Origin: Vicia villosa
Lineage: Eukaryota; Streptophyta; Magnoliopsida; Fabales; Fabaceae
Assembly (NCBI RefSeq): GCF_029867415.1
Contig: NC_081183.1
Location: 67,778,336 to 67,842,335, forward strand
Length of the DNA stretch: 64,000 nucleotides
Reading direction: 5' to 3'
This document shows positions 22,440 through 33,741 of the stretch, one piece after another. The position numbers and the translations under genes were made by a program. The notes under the pieces are model-generated. The model was not told the origin of the DNA and did not search any database. It saw only the letters and a list, made by a program, of their open reading frames with translations. Positions within the stretch are counted from its first letter, which is position 1, and each line of letters begins with the position of its first letter.

Positions 22440-22915
22440 CACATCAGTACCGTTCGTGATGATGGAATTAGGTCTCGGAGAGTCGACCGTGTCTGTATCG
22501 TTCGTAGTAACTGGATTAGATCTTTTGAAAATGATCGTGTAATCATCGTTCGTGGTAGATGAATTAGATCTTGGAAAGATGATCGTGTCTACACCGTTCG
22601 TGATGATAGAATTAGATCTCTTGTCGTGTCAGCACCGTTCGTAGTAACTGAATTAGACTTAGGAGAGAATTTGATCGTGTCCACACCGTTCTTGATGATG
22701 GAATTAGGTCTCGGAGAGTCGACCGTGTCAGTACCGTCTGTAGTAACTGAATTAGATCTTTTGAAAATGATCGTGTCATTACCGTTCGTGGTAGATGAAT
22801 TAGATCTTTGAAATGATCGTGTCTACATCGTTCGTGATGATATAATTAGATCTTTGAGCGTTGACCGTGTCAGTACCGTTCGTAGTAACTGAATTAGATC
22901 TTGGAAAGTTGGAGA
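22440..22915 (-). repeat. 47-bp minisatellite with five-unit higher-order structure, 3' UTR of D
   Basis: Ten units of about 47 bp sharing ACCGTTCGT...GAATTAGATCT. Unit starts are near 22449, 22497, 22546, 22593, 22633, 22685, 22732, 22781, 22828 and 22875. Variant bases after CGT follow the order GATGATGGA, GTAACTG, GTAGATG, GATGATA, GTAACTG, and that order then repeats, so the array is two copies of a 5-unit (about 236-bp) higher-order repeat. The unit corresponds to sequence present once in element A near 16005-16045. Confidence 0.85.
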
Positions 22916-24041
22916 TTTCGTTCATCTGTTTGTACCTGTATTCTGCAATAGGTATAGCAAGTTTTTATGCAATGTCATGATGCATGTATTATGTAATGAG
23001 TCCCTCAAAACAAATGAGAAACTTTGTATGTTATGCATGAGTTTATCATGAGACACCATGTGCAATGTATGGATATGTATGGGATGTATGATCATGATTC
23101 ATATCATATGAAGTATTTTGACCGGGACCCTGATGTCTTTATCTTGTCTGGAAGATATGCAGCTGGGGATTTATGATTTCTGCTTGGGGATGAACAGTAA
23201 CTTGATGTACCCTGACTGGGGATAAGAGATATTAATAAACCATGTTGGAGGAGAGCAAAGTGTCGGAGAACCGGCAGTGTTGAAGACGTGAATTCCGTCG
23301 AGGAGCTAAGTCTTCTGTTGAGAGTATTTGAAGATATCTTCTTAATGATTACTCTGTGGGGATTCCTCCAGATTATTGACTCTGAGGGAGGACTTCTGGA
23401 TTACTTTAGACATTGTCTGTTTGCCTTTCCTATCTTCTTACTAATCATACTGATATTTTGCAAAAGAAAAGATAAATGATAATCATGTTCATATGCATAT
23501 GCATATGTTCATTCAAAATTATCATTGGACGTTTGCGAATTTGAGAAAGAGAAAAACTCAGAAAAATAGAAAGGAAAAAATAACTTGTATTAAGGAAAAG
23601 CCATGAATAGGCAAGATAATAAGAGAACATTTGTGTGTTTTTAAAATAAAACAAAAAGAAAAATAGCTATGTGGAAACAATCCTATTGAGTTTCAATTCT
23701 GCTATTGCTAATATGTCTTCGAGTATCTCATCCCTTGCTTGTTGAAGAAAGATGATTGAATCGGTCCGTTCCTTTTGAACTTGATATTGTAAATAGAACT
23801 GAATGATGAGTGATCTGAACGAGACATAGTCGTACGCTTTAATCCTTAACTTTTGCCTAGGCCGCCCTTTCAGGTTTTCAGCCTACCAGGATACCCTTTT
23901 TTGCCCAAGTCGCCCTTTCGGGTTTTCAACTTGCCGGGTGTACAACTTTTCCTATATATATCCCTAATTTTTGCCCGAAACCTTTTGGTTCGCTGGGATG
24001 CCCTTACTTTTGCCTAGGTACGTCGACCTAGCGGGTCTTAT
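22916..24041 (-). other. 3' UTR of element D
   Basis: Non-coding. About 23150-23330 is the reverse complement of 14700-14990 in element A. The segment 23850-24030 has short degenerate repeats of TTTTGCCYRRGYCGCCCTTT type. No gene is seen. Confidence 0.55.
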
Positions 24042-24862
24042 TTATGCGTAGTATTTTTTGACTATGTCTGCGTTCACAGGGTGTGGAAAGTCTTCACCGT
24101 CCATAGTAGTGAGTATCATTGCTCCTCCAGAGAAGATTTTCTTGATTACAAATGGTCCCTCATAGGTGGGAGTCCACTTGCCCCTAGGATCACCTTGTGG
24201 TAGAATGATTCGCTTTATTACCAAGTCACCAGTCTGGTACGCTTGTTGCTTGACTCTTTTGTTGAACGCCTTGATCATACGCTTCTGATATAACTGCCCA
24301 TGACAAACAGCCGCAAGTCTCTTCTCATCAATCAGGTTTATCTGGTCTAGTCGAGTTTGGATCCATTCATCTTCCTCTATCTCTGCATCTTTCATAATTC
24401 TTAGAGATGGAATCTGAACTTCAATCGGTAACACTGCTTCCATGCCATAGACTAGTGAAAATGGGGTTGCCCCAGTTGAGGTGCGTGCTGAAGTGCGGTA
24501 ACCATGAAGAGTAAATGGTAACATCTCATGCAAATCTTTGTAAGTAACGATCATCTTCTGTATAATCTTCTTTATGTTTTTGTTGGTGGCCTCCACTGCG
24601 CCATTCATCTTTGGTCTGTAGGGAGAAGAGTTGTGGTGTTTGATCTTGAACTGCGTGCAAAGTTCAGTAATCATTTTGTTGTTCAGGTTGGTACCGTTGT
24701 CTGTGATAATCCTTTCGGGGATGCCATATCGACAAATAAGGTTGTGCTTAATGAATCGAGCCACCACATTCTTAGTAACGGAGGCGAATGAAGCAGCTTC
24801 TACCCATTTGGTGAAGTAATCAATGCCCACAAGGATGAAACGATGTCCATTGAAAGCAGTAG
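24042..24862 (-). pseudogene. pol: Integrase C-terminal two-thirds of Ogre element D
   Basis: Encodes the integrase core after the first catalytic Asp: DYFTKWVEAA, second Asp in ITDNGTN, the Glu region NGAVEATNK, then VYGMEAVLPIE and a C-terminal GDLVIKRIILP...WTPTYEGPFVIKK DNA-binding-type domain, ending KKYYA-stop. It is separated from the rest of pol by the 8.9-kb insertion E; TSD agtag is at 24858-24862. Reading continues in frame across the insertion point if the duplicated target is counted once. The fragment itself has no stop or frameshift, so it was probably intact when E inserted. Confidence 0.85.
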
Positions 24863-27008
24863 TGTAACACCCCACACATATTTGTCTAGAATAATATGTA
24901 TAAAGTATTATAAATGGTTCATAAGACAACAAAATACATAATGTTTTGCAGCGGAAAGTAGAAGTACACGAGTACAAAAAAAGCCGAATGTATCATGGCC
25001 ATAATACAAGTACATCATAATGGTACATGTCCAAAATACACAAAGTAATAAGCACGATGAGAAACTAAAAGAAACATCCAAGCACCGCCAAGAGATCTAA
25101 TCCATCTTTCCCTTACCGCGATCTTGACTCGAGCCACCTGAAAAAAATAATAATTGGAATGGGATGAGATTACTAAATCTCAGTGAGCCCGCCTATCCTA
25201 TTAGTTCGCTCGGATCTAAAGGGAACATGCAATCAAGACCGAATCAACCATCAATTCGGGGTTATTCCTCACGTCCGGTACAAATATCAACAAGCAAGCG
25301 ACTCATCCACCTTTGGACTTGTCTCAACAATCATACAGATATAACAACAAGTGTGCACAACCCGCATCCATAATCGGGGAATCCAGAAGTACGTTAATAC
25401 CAACCATACTAAGCTACTAACATACCCTCGGTGGGTTCTCCCACGCCTAATGTCAAGAGACTTGCACAAGCACTCTGCAAGAATAGTTAAACGAGTCCAC
25501 ACAAGCCTAAACGGCCGTGATCATGACCTGGCCTATTTGGCGTCATTATCCCGTTAACTATCCGAACGCACGTAGTGTTAACGGCAAGTGCAACACGCCA
25601 TCTCGACGCGTGAGCCCATCCGGGTAGGAACCTAATGATGTAGCCTACATGGCATCATTAGAGATGGTTTAACTGTTATGCTTAGACTTACGTAGTCGCA
25701 TAACGCCATCATACCGAGCACGCCAGTGTGTTAACGGCAAGTGAGTAAACGCCTCGAGACCCTCACAAGCACACTGCAACGGTAGTTCAGGTATGTGCCA
25801 CTAGGATCCAAGATCAGGGCAGTCCCGCGGACAACTCCAGGACCCATGGTCCGAATCGTAACTTAGTACCGGGTCTACTTCGATTCAGCACACACACAAG
25901 CAAACGCTAATCCACAAGCACACATCCCCAATTGTTTAACCGAAACAACGGGCGTCAACAGGATGACCATATTACATCACAATACAGCATCCACATTCAG
26001 TACAGAATACAATTAAATAAATAACGGGCTGATTCAGTTTAATAGCACATAATTTCTCATAATATAGTCATTGCACATTTAACTGAAAGCATAACTGATA
26101 CTCTAAAAAGTGTTAATTAAACATTGAGACTAATTTTCTCAGGTAGTACTCCTAATTAGCTTCCTAACGGTATATAGTACGCGTCGAACGGACGTACGAG
26201 TCGGGAGTTACGAATTTCCTAAGTTCTGCAATTTTTCCCCTTGCGCCCAGTGTAACCGGTTACGCCAAGACCCGTAACCGGTTACGGTCACGCAAAATGC
26301 CCAGATTGTCTGATTTTTAACAGCGTAACCGGTTACGCCAAAACCCGTAACCGGTTACACTGAACCAGAATTGTTTTTTTCTGCATTTTGACAGTTCAGA
26401 ACAGTTCCATAAGTGCTTCTAAAATAAGCACTTGCACTACCAGTCAAATTTCCCACGAATTACAGACATGCAACAGGTTTAAGAATAACAATCAACAAAG
26501 ATACAAGTCATACAATACTATTAGCTTCATCAATTCAACATTTAACACTCAATCCCTAAACCCCCAATAAAACCCAACATGCAACCCCAAGTTACTAGCT
26601 ATGGACTCACCTTAGGAGTAAAGAAGATGGAGTTAGCAGAGCTGGAACAGGATTGAGATGAAGGTGATGAAGTGAGCAAGGTTTGGGGCAGGATCAATAG
26701 CATGCAATGGATGAACAAAGTGGACCAAGTTTGAGACTTCCTCCTCTTTCCTCTCTTTCCACGTTCTCCTCTCTTTCTCTTGCACTCTAACACAAAAATC
26801 TGGTTTGAAAAGGGAAGGGAGTGTCAACCAAACTTGCTCCTATTCTATGTTAAGGGTGAAGTTACTAATGTGCCCCTCTTCTTTACTAATGGGCTCAATT
26901 GTCACACTAAGCCTACTAATAAGAAGTGTATTATATTTGTCCATCTTACTTTATACTAATTACATTAGTAATAATAACGATCGAATAAACATAATACCGG
27001 GCATTACA
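24863..27008 (-). repeat. 3' LTR of element E
   Basis: 2146 bp. Minus orientation begins TGTAATGCCCGGTATTATG and ends GGGTGTTACA. It contains four GTAACCGGTTAC palindromes (26252-26358), a purine-rich leader segment near 26745-26790 and candidate splice sites (donor at 26610, acceptor at 25138). Confidence 0.95.
26252..26358. promoter_or_regulatory. Array of four GTAACCGGTTAC palindromes in LTR of E
   Basis: Perfect 12-bp palindromes at 26252-26263, 26274-26285, 26325-26336 and 26347-26358, arranged as two doublets with the same 10-bp spacer (GCCAARACCC type). The other LTR has them at 32985, 33007, 33058 and 33080, with the second altered by one transition. Confidence 0.8.
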
Positions 27009-27021
27009 TTCTCCCCCCCTT
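27009..27021 (-). other. Polypurine tract of element E
   Basis: Minus strand AAGGGGGGGAGAA lies directly before the 3' LTR, preceded by the TTCGAGGACGAATTC motif common just downstream of chromovirus pol. Confidence 0.85.
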
Positions 27022-27053
27022 AAATAGAATTCGTCCTCGAATTCAAAGAAAAC

Positions 27054-30000
27054 TTACCAAAACAAGTGAGGGTAGGATTCCCGCATCTCCGATTCAAGCT
27101 CCCAGGTAGCTTCCTCAGGACGCGTCTCATCCCACATCACTTTCACGATAGGTATCTCCTTGTTCCGTAGAGATTTGCTTGCATGCTCCAGGATACGGCA
27201 AGGTTGAGGATCATAGGAAAGATCTGGTTTGACTTCAACAGCATCCGGAAGAATAGGATGAAAGGTATCGGGCACGAACTTCCGGAGTTGAGATACGTGG
27301 AATACGTCATGCAGCCCCGATAGTGAAGGTGGCAATGCCAACTGATAAGCCACTTCACCTACCCGGCTCATAATCTGATATGGTCCCACATACCTCGGAC
27401 TGAGTTTACGCGTCTTGAACAATCCTCCCAACTTCAATCTCGGAGTGACTTTCAGATACACATGATCGCCAATTTCAAATTCTAAAGGTCTCCTTCGCCT
27501 GTCCGCATAGTTCTTTTGTCGGTCTTGGGCTTTCTTAAGATTTTCTTGGATTACCTTGACTTTCTCGGTAGTCTCTTGTATGATCTCCGGTCCAAGAATA
27601 CTCTTCTCTCCTACTTCTGCCCAACATAGTGGTGATCGACACTTCCTCCCGTATAGAGCTTCGTAGGGAGCCATACCCAAACTAGCATGGTAACTGTTAT
27701 TATATGCGAACTCTATCAACGGCAAATGATCCTTCCAACTCCCACCTTCTTCTAAAATGCAAGCTCTCAACATATCCTCTATTGTCTGGATCGTCCTCTC
27801 CGTCTGCCCATCGGATTGAGGATGGTTAGACGTACTCATGTCCAATCTAGTTCCCAATTCCTTATGAAACATCTTCCAAAATCTCGAAGTGAATTTTGGA
27901 TCACGATCAGACATTATACTGGACGGCACGCCATGCAACCGCACAATCTCTGCTATGAAAAGCCTTGCGAGATGAATCACCTTGTGAGTGGTCTTTACAG
28001 GCAAAAAGTGAGCAGACTTAGTCAACCTGTCCACTATTACCCATATCGAATCATGTCCGCCTCGAGTACGAGGTAATCCCACAATGAAATCCATAGAGAT
28101 AGAATCCCATTTCCACGTTGGTACCTCCAATGGTTGCAACATTCCTCCTGGTCTCTGATGCTCAATCTTAACCTGTTGGCAAATGGGACATTGTGCCACA
28201 TACTCTGCAATCTCCTTCTTCATCCCTGGCCACCAAAAGTCCTTCTTCAAGTCTTGATACATTTTGGTCGATCCAGGATGAATAGAAAATTTACTCTTGT
28301 GGGCTTCATTCAGAATCAAACGCTTCAACTCAGAATCATTAGGTACACACATCCGTTGCTGAAACAAGATTACTCCATCAGGTGCTCTCACAAAATCAGG
28401 CATGCCTTCGCTCGCTTGCATTTGCTCGTCATACCCTTGGGATATCCGAATTCTTTCTCGTAGCTCATTCTGAATACTCAAATTACTGATCAACACACCA
28501 TTGGGTGTCCATTCAAACTGAAGGTTAAGATCTCGAAACTTTTCTAACAATCCATGTTCTAACATCATCAATTCAGCAACTCTAAATTCCTTCCTGCTTA
28601 AAGCATCTGCCACCTTGTTAGCCTTTCCTGGATGATACTTCAATTCAAAGTCATAATCCTTTAGGTACTCCATCCATCTCCTTTGTCGCATATTCAACTC
28701 CTTCTGGTCAAAGAGATATCTCAAGCTTTTATGATCACTGAACATCTCAAAGTGAACGCCATATAGGTAATGTCGCCACACCTTGAGTGCAAAAACTATT
28801 GCGGCAAGCTCGAGATCATGGGTCGGGTAATTCTCTTCATGAGATCTCAATTGTCGAGACGCATAAGCTACCACCTGACCATCTTGCATCAATACTCCAC
28901 CTAAACCCTTCTTAGAAGCGTCACAGAACACCTCATAGGATCGGTTTGTATCCGGAATCACTAACACGGGTGCAGTAGTCAACTTCTTCTTAAGTTTCTG
29001 GAAACTTTGCTCACACTCGGAGTCCCATTCAAAAGCAACCTCCTTACGCGTAAGCTTTGTCAATGGTAAGGCTAACTTAGCAAACCCCATGATAAATCTC
29101 CGGTAATAGCCTGCCAAGCCTAGGAAGCTTCTGACTTCAGTCACACTCTTTGGCCTCTCCCAGTTCACTACTGCTTCTACTTTAGAAGGATCCACTGCTA
29201 CGCCTCCTCCTGAGATGACGTGTCCAAGAAAACTTACTTCGGATAGCCAAAACTCACACTTACTGAATTTGGCATACAACTGTTTCTCTCGAAGAGTAGC
29301 TAACACGATCCGCAAGTGTTCCTCGTGATCTTCCGGAGTACGAGAATACACAAGAATGTCATCAATGAAGATCACTACAAACTGATCCAGATATGGCTGA
29401 AAGATTCGGTTCATGTAGTCCATGAAAACTGCTGGAGCATTAGTCACACCAAAAGGCATAACTAAAAACTCGTAGTGACCATATCGAGTCCTGAATGCAG
29501 TCTTAGGTACATCAGAGCTCTTCACCCGGATTTGATGGTATCCTGACCTAAGATCAATCTTCGAGAACACGCTGGCTCCTTTCAACTGATCTAGAAGGTC
29601 ATCAATCCGTGGTAAAGGATATTTGTTCTTTATAGTGACTTTATTCAGCTGACGATAATCGATGCACAAGCGCATACTTCCGTCTTTCTTCTTCACTAAA
29701 AGAACAGGGGCTCCCCATGGAGAAACACTGGGTTGGATGAAATGCTTAGCAAGAAGCTCTTCCAACTGACGTTTCAGTTCTCTGAGCTCGATAGGAGACA
29801 TTCTATAAGGAGTGATGGAAACTGGAGCTGTACCAGGAACAAGATCGATTGAGAATTCCGCTTCCCTTTCCGGAGGAAGAGAAGTGATATCCTCAGGAAA
29901 CACGTCAGGGAACTCGCACACCACCGGAATCTCTGACAATTCAACTCTCGCAGAAGGCTCCTTGGAAAGAACTAAAAGAAAAGATCTTTCTTGAGAAAAG

Positions 30001-31439
30001 AGATAATTAACCGTGCTGATTGTACCTTCTATCAACTTGGTAATTGCATCATCGGAAGAAGTCTCTTCAGCGGGAATGAATATGGCCTTCTCTTTGCAAC
30101 CAATGTACACCGAGTTAAGAGATAACCAATCCATCCCTAGAACAACATCAAGATTCTTAAGAGGTAAGCAAATTAGATCGATCGGGAAGTCACGACCATT
30201 AAAAGAGACTGAACAATCTTTACAGATTAGTCGAGCTTCCACGGTATCATCCGTTGCCGAAGAAATAATCATAGGATTGGATAATGGAGTAGCTTCCAAA
30301 CCAAGTCGGTAAACACACTCAGTAGAGACAAAGGAATGAGTGGCTCCACAATCAACTAAAACACATAAAGGTTGATTGTTAACATAACACGTACCCGCAA
30401 TGAGATTGTTGTTTCCCTTGGCCTTTCTCGAATCCAAAGTGTAAACTCGACCTGCAGTCTTCTCTGGAGCTCTCTTCTTCGGACAATTCCTTATCATGTG
30501 ACCTTGCTCGCCACACTCATAACATCTACCTGGATACGCTTCACAATTTCCGGTGTGCTTCCTTTTACATTTGTCACAAAAAGGTAGTCGGGGAAAACGG
30601 TCGCCGTGGCTTTGCTTCATCTTTGGTGGAGGGTTGCGGGGCCTCAAATTCTGAGTAGATCTCCCTTGCTCCCTGAAGTTAGTCCTATTCTGGTTCCTCT
30701 CTTCTTGAACCCTTTTCAAGCTGTTTTCGGCAACATAGCACTGCCTCAAACATTCAGCATAAGTGGTGAACTCCCTCTGGGAAACACTGTGAGCAATGTC
30801 AGCCCTCAAACCCATCATAAACTGATCAATCTTCCACAGTTCATCTGGAGCATAAACCGCCTGTCTGGAATAGTCTGCCAGGTCCTCGAACTTCTCTGCA
30901 TAATCTGAAACAGACATATCGCCTTGCTTGAAGTTCTGGAATTCTCGCTCCTTCTGAGTCCTCACACTATTAGGGAAGTACTTCTCCAAGAATGCCACTT
31001 TGAAGTGCTGCCAGTCCTTAGGAATCTCTTGAGTGGTGAAAGAAGTGGATGCAGTGTTCCACCATCTAAGAGCTGGTCCCTTCATCTTCTGAGTAGCAAA
31101 GATCACTTTCTCCTCTTCAGTACACTGAATAGCTTGAAACACCCTCTCCATACCAGCTAACCAATCATGAGCCAAGAGTGAATCAAGTCCGCCAACAAAC
31201 TCTGGGGGATCCATCCTGAAGAAGGCACGAAAATCAGGTCCAGCTACAGCTTGAGGAACGGGAGCTTGAGCAGGAGGCTGTTGTCCCTGCATGCCTTGCA
31301 TCATTTGAGCCATCATCTGGTTCTGTTGCATCATCTGCTGCATCATCTGTTGCCAGGGCACGCCTGCACCTCCAGCTTCTTGCTCGGGCTCCACATGCCT
31401 AGTCCTGGGCCTTCCGGGACCTCTGCGTTGCTCAGCCAT
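27054..31439 (-). CDS. gag-pol: Gag-Pol polyprotein of Tekay-type chromovirus E
   Basis: 1461 aa from the chosen ATG ([15 protein letters not shown]). The frame is open further upstream to 31610, but that part crosses the PBS into the LTR and is unlikely to be translated from the genomic RNA; another ATG lies at 31460. Gag capsid region at about 80-270 after a QMMQQ-rich stretch. CCHC knuckle [14 protein letters not shown] at 306-319. Protease with D363 in VDCGATHSF (Cys at the usual Ser). RT with FIDDILVYS, Asp693-694. RNase H with Asp840 and THDLELAA. Integrase HHCC region starts at His1054; catalytic D1117, D1178 and E1214 have D-D35E spacing. A C-terminal chromodomain ([18 protein letters not shown]) would target chromatin. 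No stop or frameshift, so it looks functional. Confidence 0.95.
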   Translation of the reverse strand: MAEQRRGPGRPRTRHVEPEQEAGGAGVPWQQMMQQMMQQNQMMAQMMQGMQGQQPPAQAPVPQAVAGPDFRAFFRMDPPEFVGGLDSLLAHDWLAGMERVFQAIQCTEEEKVIFATQKMKGPALRWWNTASTSFTTQEIPKDWQHFKVAFLEKYFPNSVRTQKEREFQNFKQGDMSVSDYAEKFEDLADYSRQAVYAPDELWKIDQFMMGLRADIAHSVSQREFTTYAECLRQCYVAENSLKRVQEERNQNRTNFREQGRSTQNLRPRNPPPKMKQSHGDRFPRLPFCDKCKRKHTGNCEAYPGRCYECGEQGHMIRNCPKKRAPEKTAGRVYTLDSRKAKGNNNLIAGTCYVNNQPLCVLVDCGATHSFVSTECVYRLGLEATPLSNPMIISSATDDTVEARLICKDCSVSFNGRDFPIDLICLPLKNLDVVLGMDWLSLNSVYIGCKEKAIFIPAEETSSDDAITKLIEGTISTVNYLFSQERSFLLVLSKEPSARVELSEIPVVCEFPDVFPEDITSLPPEREAEFSIDLVPGTAPVSITPYRMSPIELRELKRQLEELLAKHFIQPSVSPWGAPVLLVKKKDGSMRLCIDYRQLNKVTIKNKYPLPRIDDLLDQLKGASVFSKIDLRSGYHQIRVKSSDVPKTAFRTRYGHYEFLVMPFGVTNAPAVFMDYMNRIFQPYLDQFVVIFIDDILVYSRTPEDHEEHLRIVLATLREKQLYAKFSKCEFWLSEVSFLGHVISGGGVAVDPSKVEAVVNWERPKSVTEVRSFLGLAGYYRRFIMGFAKLALPLTKLTRKEVAFEWDSECEQSFQKLKKKLTTAPVLVIPDTNRSYEVFCDASKKGLGGVLMQDGQVVAYASRQLRSHEENYPTHDLELAAIVFALKVWRHYLYGVHFEMFSDHKSLRYLFDQKELNMRQRRWMEYLKDYDFELKYHPGKANKVADALSRKEFRVAELMMLEHGLLEKFRDLNLQFEWTPNGVLISNLSIQNELRERIRISQGYDEQMQASEGMPDFVRAPDGVILFQQRMCVPNDSELKRLILNEAHKSKFSIHPGSTKMYQDLKKDFWWPGMKKEIAEYVAQCPICQQVKIEHQRPGGMLQPLEVPTWKWDSISMDFIVGLPRTRGGHDSIWVIVDRLTKSAHFLPVKTTHKVIHLARLFIAEIVRLHGVPSSIMSDRDPKFTSRFWKMFHKELGTRLDMSTSNHPQSDGQTERTIQTIEDMLRACILEEGGSWKDHLPLIEFAYNNSYHASLGMAPYEALYGRKCRSPLCWAEVGEKSILGPEIIQETTEKVKVIQENLKKAQDRQKNYADRRRRPLEFEIGDHVYLKVTPRLKLGGLFKTRKLSPRYVGPYQIMSRVGEVAYQLALPPSLSGLHDVFHVSQLRKFVPDTFHPILPDAVEVKPDLSYDPQPCRILEHASKSLRNKEIPIVKVMWDETRPEEATWELESEMRESYPHLFW

Positions 31440-31580
31440 CTCCCTGTCTGTCCTACGCATGGAATCAAGCTGATCAGACTCAATGCCATAAATAAGACAT
31501 AAGGAATCATACTGATTATACACATATGAGGCAGAATTATACTGCATTATGATGTGTCTTAGCAAAGTCGAGGATCGACC

Positions 31581-31594
31581 TGCTCTGATACCAA
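31581..31594 (-). other. PBS of element E (initiator tRNA-Met type)
   Basis: Minus strand TTGGTATCAGAGCA follows the LTR end by one base; this is the canonical tRNA-iMet complement. Confidence 0.95.
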
Positions 31595-31595
31595 C

Positions 31596-33741
31596 TGTAA
31601 CACCCCACACATATTTGTCTAGAATAATATGTATAAAGTATTATAAATGGTTCATAAGACAACAAAATACATAATGTTTTGCAGCGGAAAGTAGAAGTAC
31701 ACGAGTACAAAAAAAGCCGAATGTATCATGGCCATAATACAAGTACATCATAATGGTACATGTCCAAAATACACAAAGTAATAAGCACGATGAGAAACTA
31801 AAAGAAACATCCAAGCACCGCCAAGAGATCTAATCCATCTTTCCCTTACCGCGATCTTGACTCGAGCCACCTGAAAAAAATAATAATTGGAATGGGATGA
31901 GATTACTAAATCTCAGTGAGCCCGCCTATCCTATTAGTTCGCTCGGATCTAAAGGGAACATGCAATCAAGACCGAATCAACCATCAATTCGGGGTTATTC
32001 CTCACGTCCGGTACAAATATCAACAAGCAAGCGACTCATCCACCTTTGGACTTGTCTCAACAATCATACAGATATAACAACAAGTGTGCACAACCCGCAT
32101 CCATAATCGGGGAATCCAGAAGTACGTTAATACCAACCATACTAAGCTACTAACATACCCTCGGTGGGTTCTCCCACGCCTAATGTCAAGAGACTTGCAC
32201 AAGCACTCTGCAAGAATAGTTAAACGAGTCCACACAAGCCTAAACGGCCGTGATCATGACCTGGCCTATTTGGCGTCATTATCCCGTTAACTATCCGAAC
32301 GCACGTAGTGTTAACGGCAAGTGCAACACGCCATCTCGACGCGTGAGCCCATCCGGGTAGGAACCTAATGATGTAGCCTACATGGCATCATTAGAGATGG
32401 TTTAACTGTTATGCTTAGACTTACGTAGTCGCATAACGCCATCATACCGAGCACGCCAGTGTGTTAACGGCAAGTGAGTAAACGCCTCGAGACCCTCACA
32501 AGCACACTGCAACGGTAGTTCAGGTATGTGCCACTAGGATCCAAGATCAGAGCAGTCCCGCGGACAACTCCAGGACCCATGGTCCGAATCGTAACTTAGT
32601 ACCGGGTCTACTTCGATTCAGCACACACACAAGCAAACGCTAATCCACAAGCACACATCCCCAATTGTTTAACCGAAACAACGGGCGTCAACAGGATGAC
32701 CATATTACATCACAATACAGCATCCACATTCAGTACAGAATACAATTAAATAAATAACGGGCTGATTCAGTTTAATAGCACATAATTTCTCATAATATAG
32801 TCATTGCACATTTAACTGAAAGCATAACTGATACTCTAAAAAGTGTTAATTAAACATTGAGACTAATTTTCTCAGGTAGTACTCCTAATTAGCTTCCTAA
32901 CGGTATATAGTACGCGTCGAACGGACGTACGAGTCGGGAGTTACGAATTTCCTAAGTTCTGCAATTTTTCCCCTTGCGCCCAGTGTAACCGGTTACGCCA
33001 AGACCCGTAACCGGTTATGGTCACGCAAAATGCCCAGATTGTCTGATTTTTAACAGCGTAACCGGTTACGCCAAAACCCGTAACCGGTTACACTGAACCA
33101 GAATTGTTTTTTTCTGCATTTTGACAGTTCAGAACAGTTCCATAAGTGCTTCTAAAATAAGCACTTGCACTACCAGTCAAATTTCCCACGAATTACAGAC
33201 ATGCAACAGGTTTAAGAATAACAATCAACAAAGATACAAGTCATACAATACTATTAGCTTCATCAATTCAACATTTAACACTCAATCCCTAAACCCCCAA
33301 TAAAACCCAACATGCAACCCCAAGTTACTAGCTATGGACTCACCTTAGGAGTAAAGAAGATGGAGTTAGCAGAGCTGGAACAGGATTGAGATGAAGGTGA
33401 TGAAGTGAGCAAGGTTTGGGGCAGGATCAATAGCATGCAATGGATGAACAAAGTGGACCAAGTTTGAGACTTCCTCCTCTTTCCTCTCTTTCCACGTTCT
33501 CCTCTCTTTCTCTTGCACTCTAACACAAAAATCTGGTTTGAAAAGGGAAGGGAGTGTCAACCAAACTTGCTCCTATTCTATGTTAAGGGTGAAGTTACTA
33601 ATGTGCCCCTCTTCTTTACTAATGGGCTCAATTGTCACACTAAGCCTACTAATAAGAAGTGTATTATATTTGTCCATCTTACTTTATACTAATTACATTA
33701 GTAATAATAACGATCGAATAAACATAATACCGGGCATTACA
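31596..33741 (-). repeat. 5' LTR of element E
   Basis: 2146 bp, offset +6733 from the 3' LTR. The short frames inside it are exact duplicates of those in the other LTR and are not genes. Confidence 0.95.

Larger units (their letters stand above)
24863..33741 (-). mobile_element. Element E: complete, very young Tekay-type chromovirus (Ty3/gypsy)
   Basis: LTRs 24863-27008 and 31596-33741 are both exactly 2146 bp, TG/CA-ended, with TSDs agtag (24858-24862, 33742-33746). PBS is of tRNA-iMet type; the polypurine tract is present; a single uninterrupted gag-pol frame of at least 1461 codons ends in a chromodomain. By eye only two LTR differences were seen (25818/32551 and 26285/33018, both transitions). 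It is inserted in the integrase of element D. All parts needed for autonomous transposition appear present. Confidence 0.95.

Noticed and set aside
31440..31610. Start of the chromovirus polyprotein at 31610.
   Set aside because: That start is inside the LTR and the frame passes through the [12 protein letters not shown] at 31439 (or the ATG at 31460) fits the known layout better.
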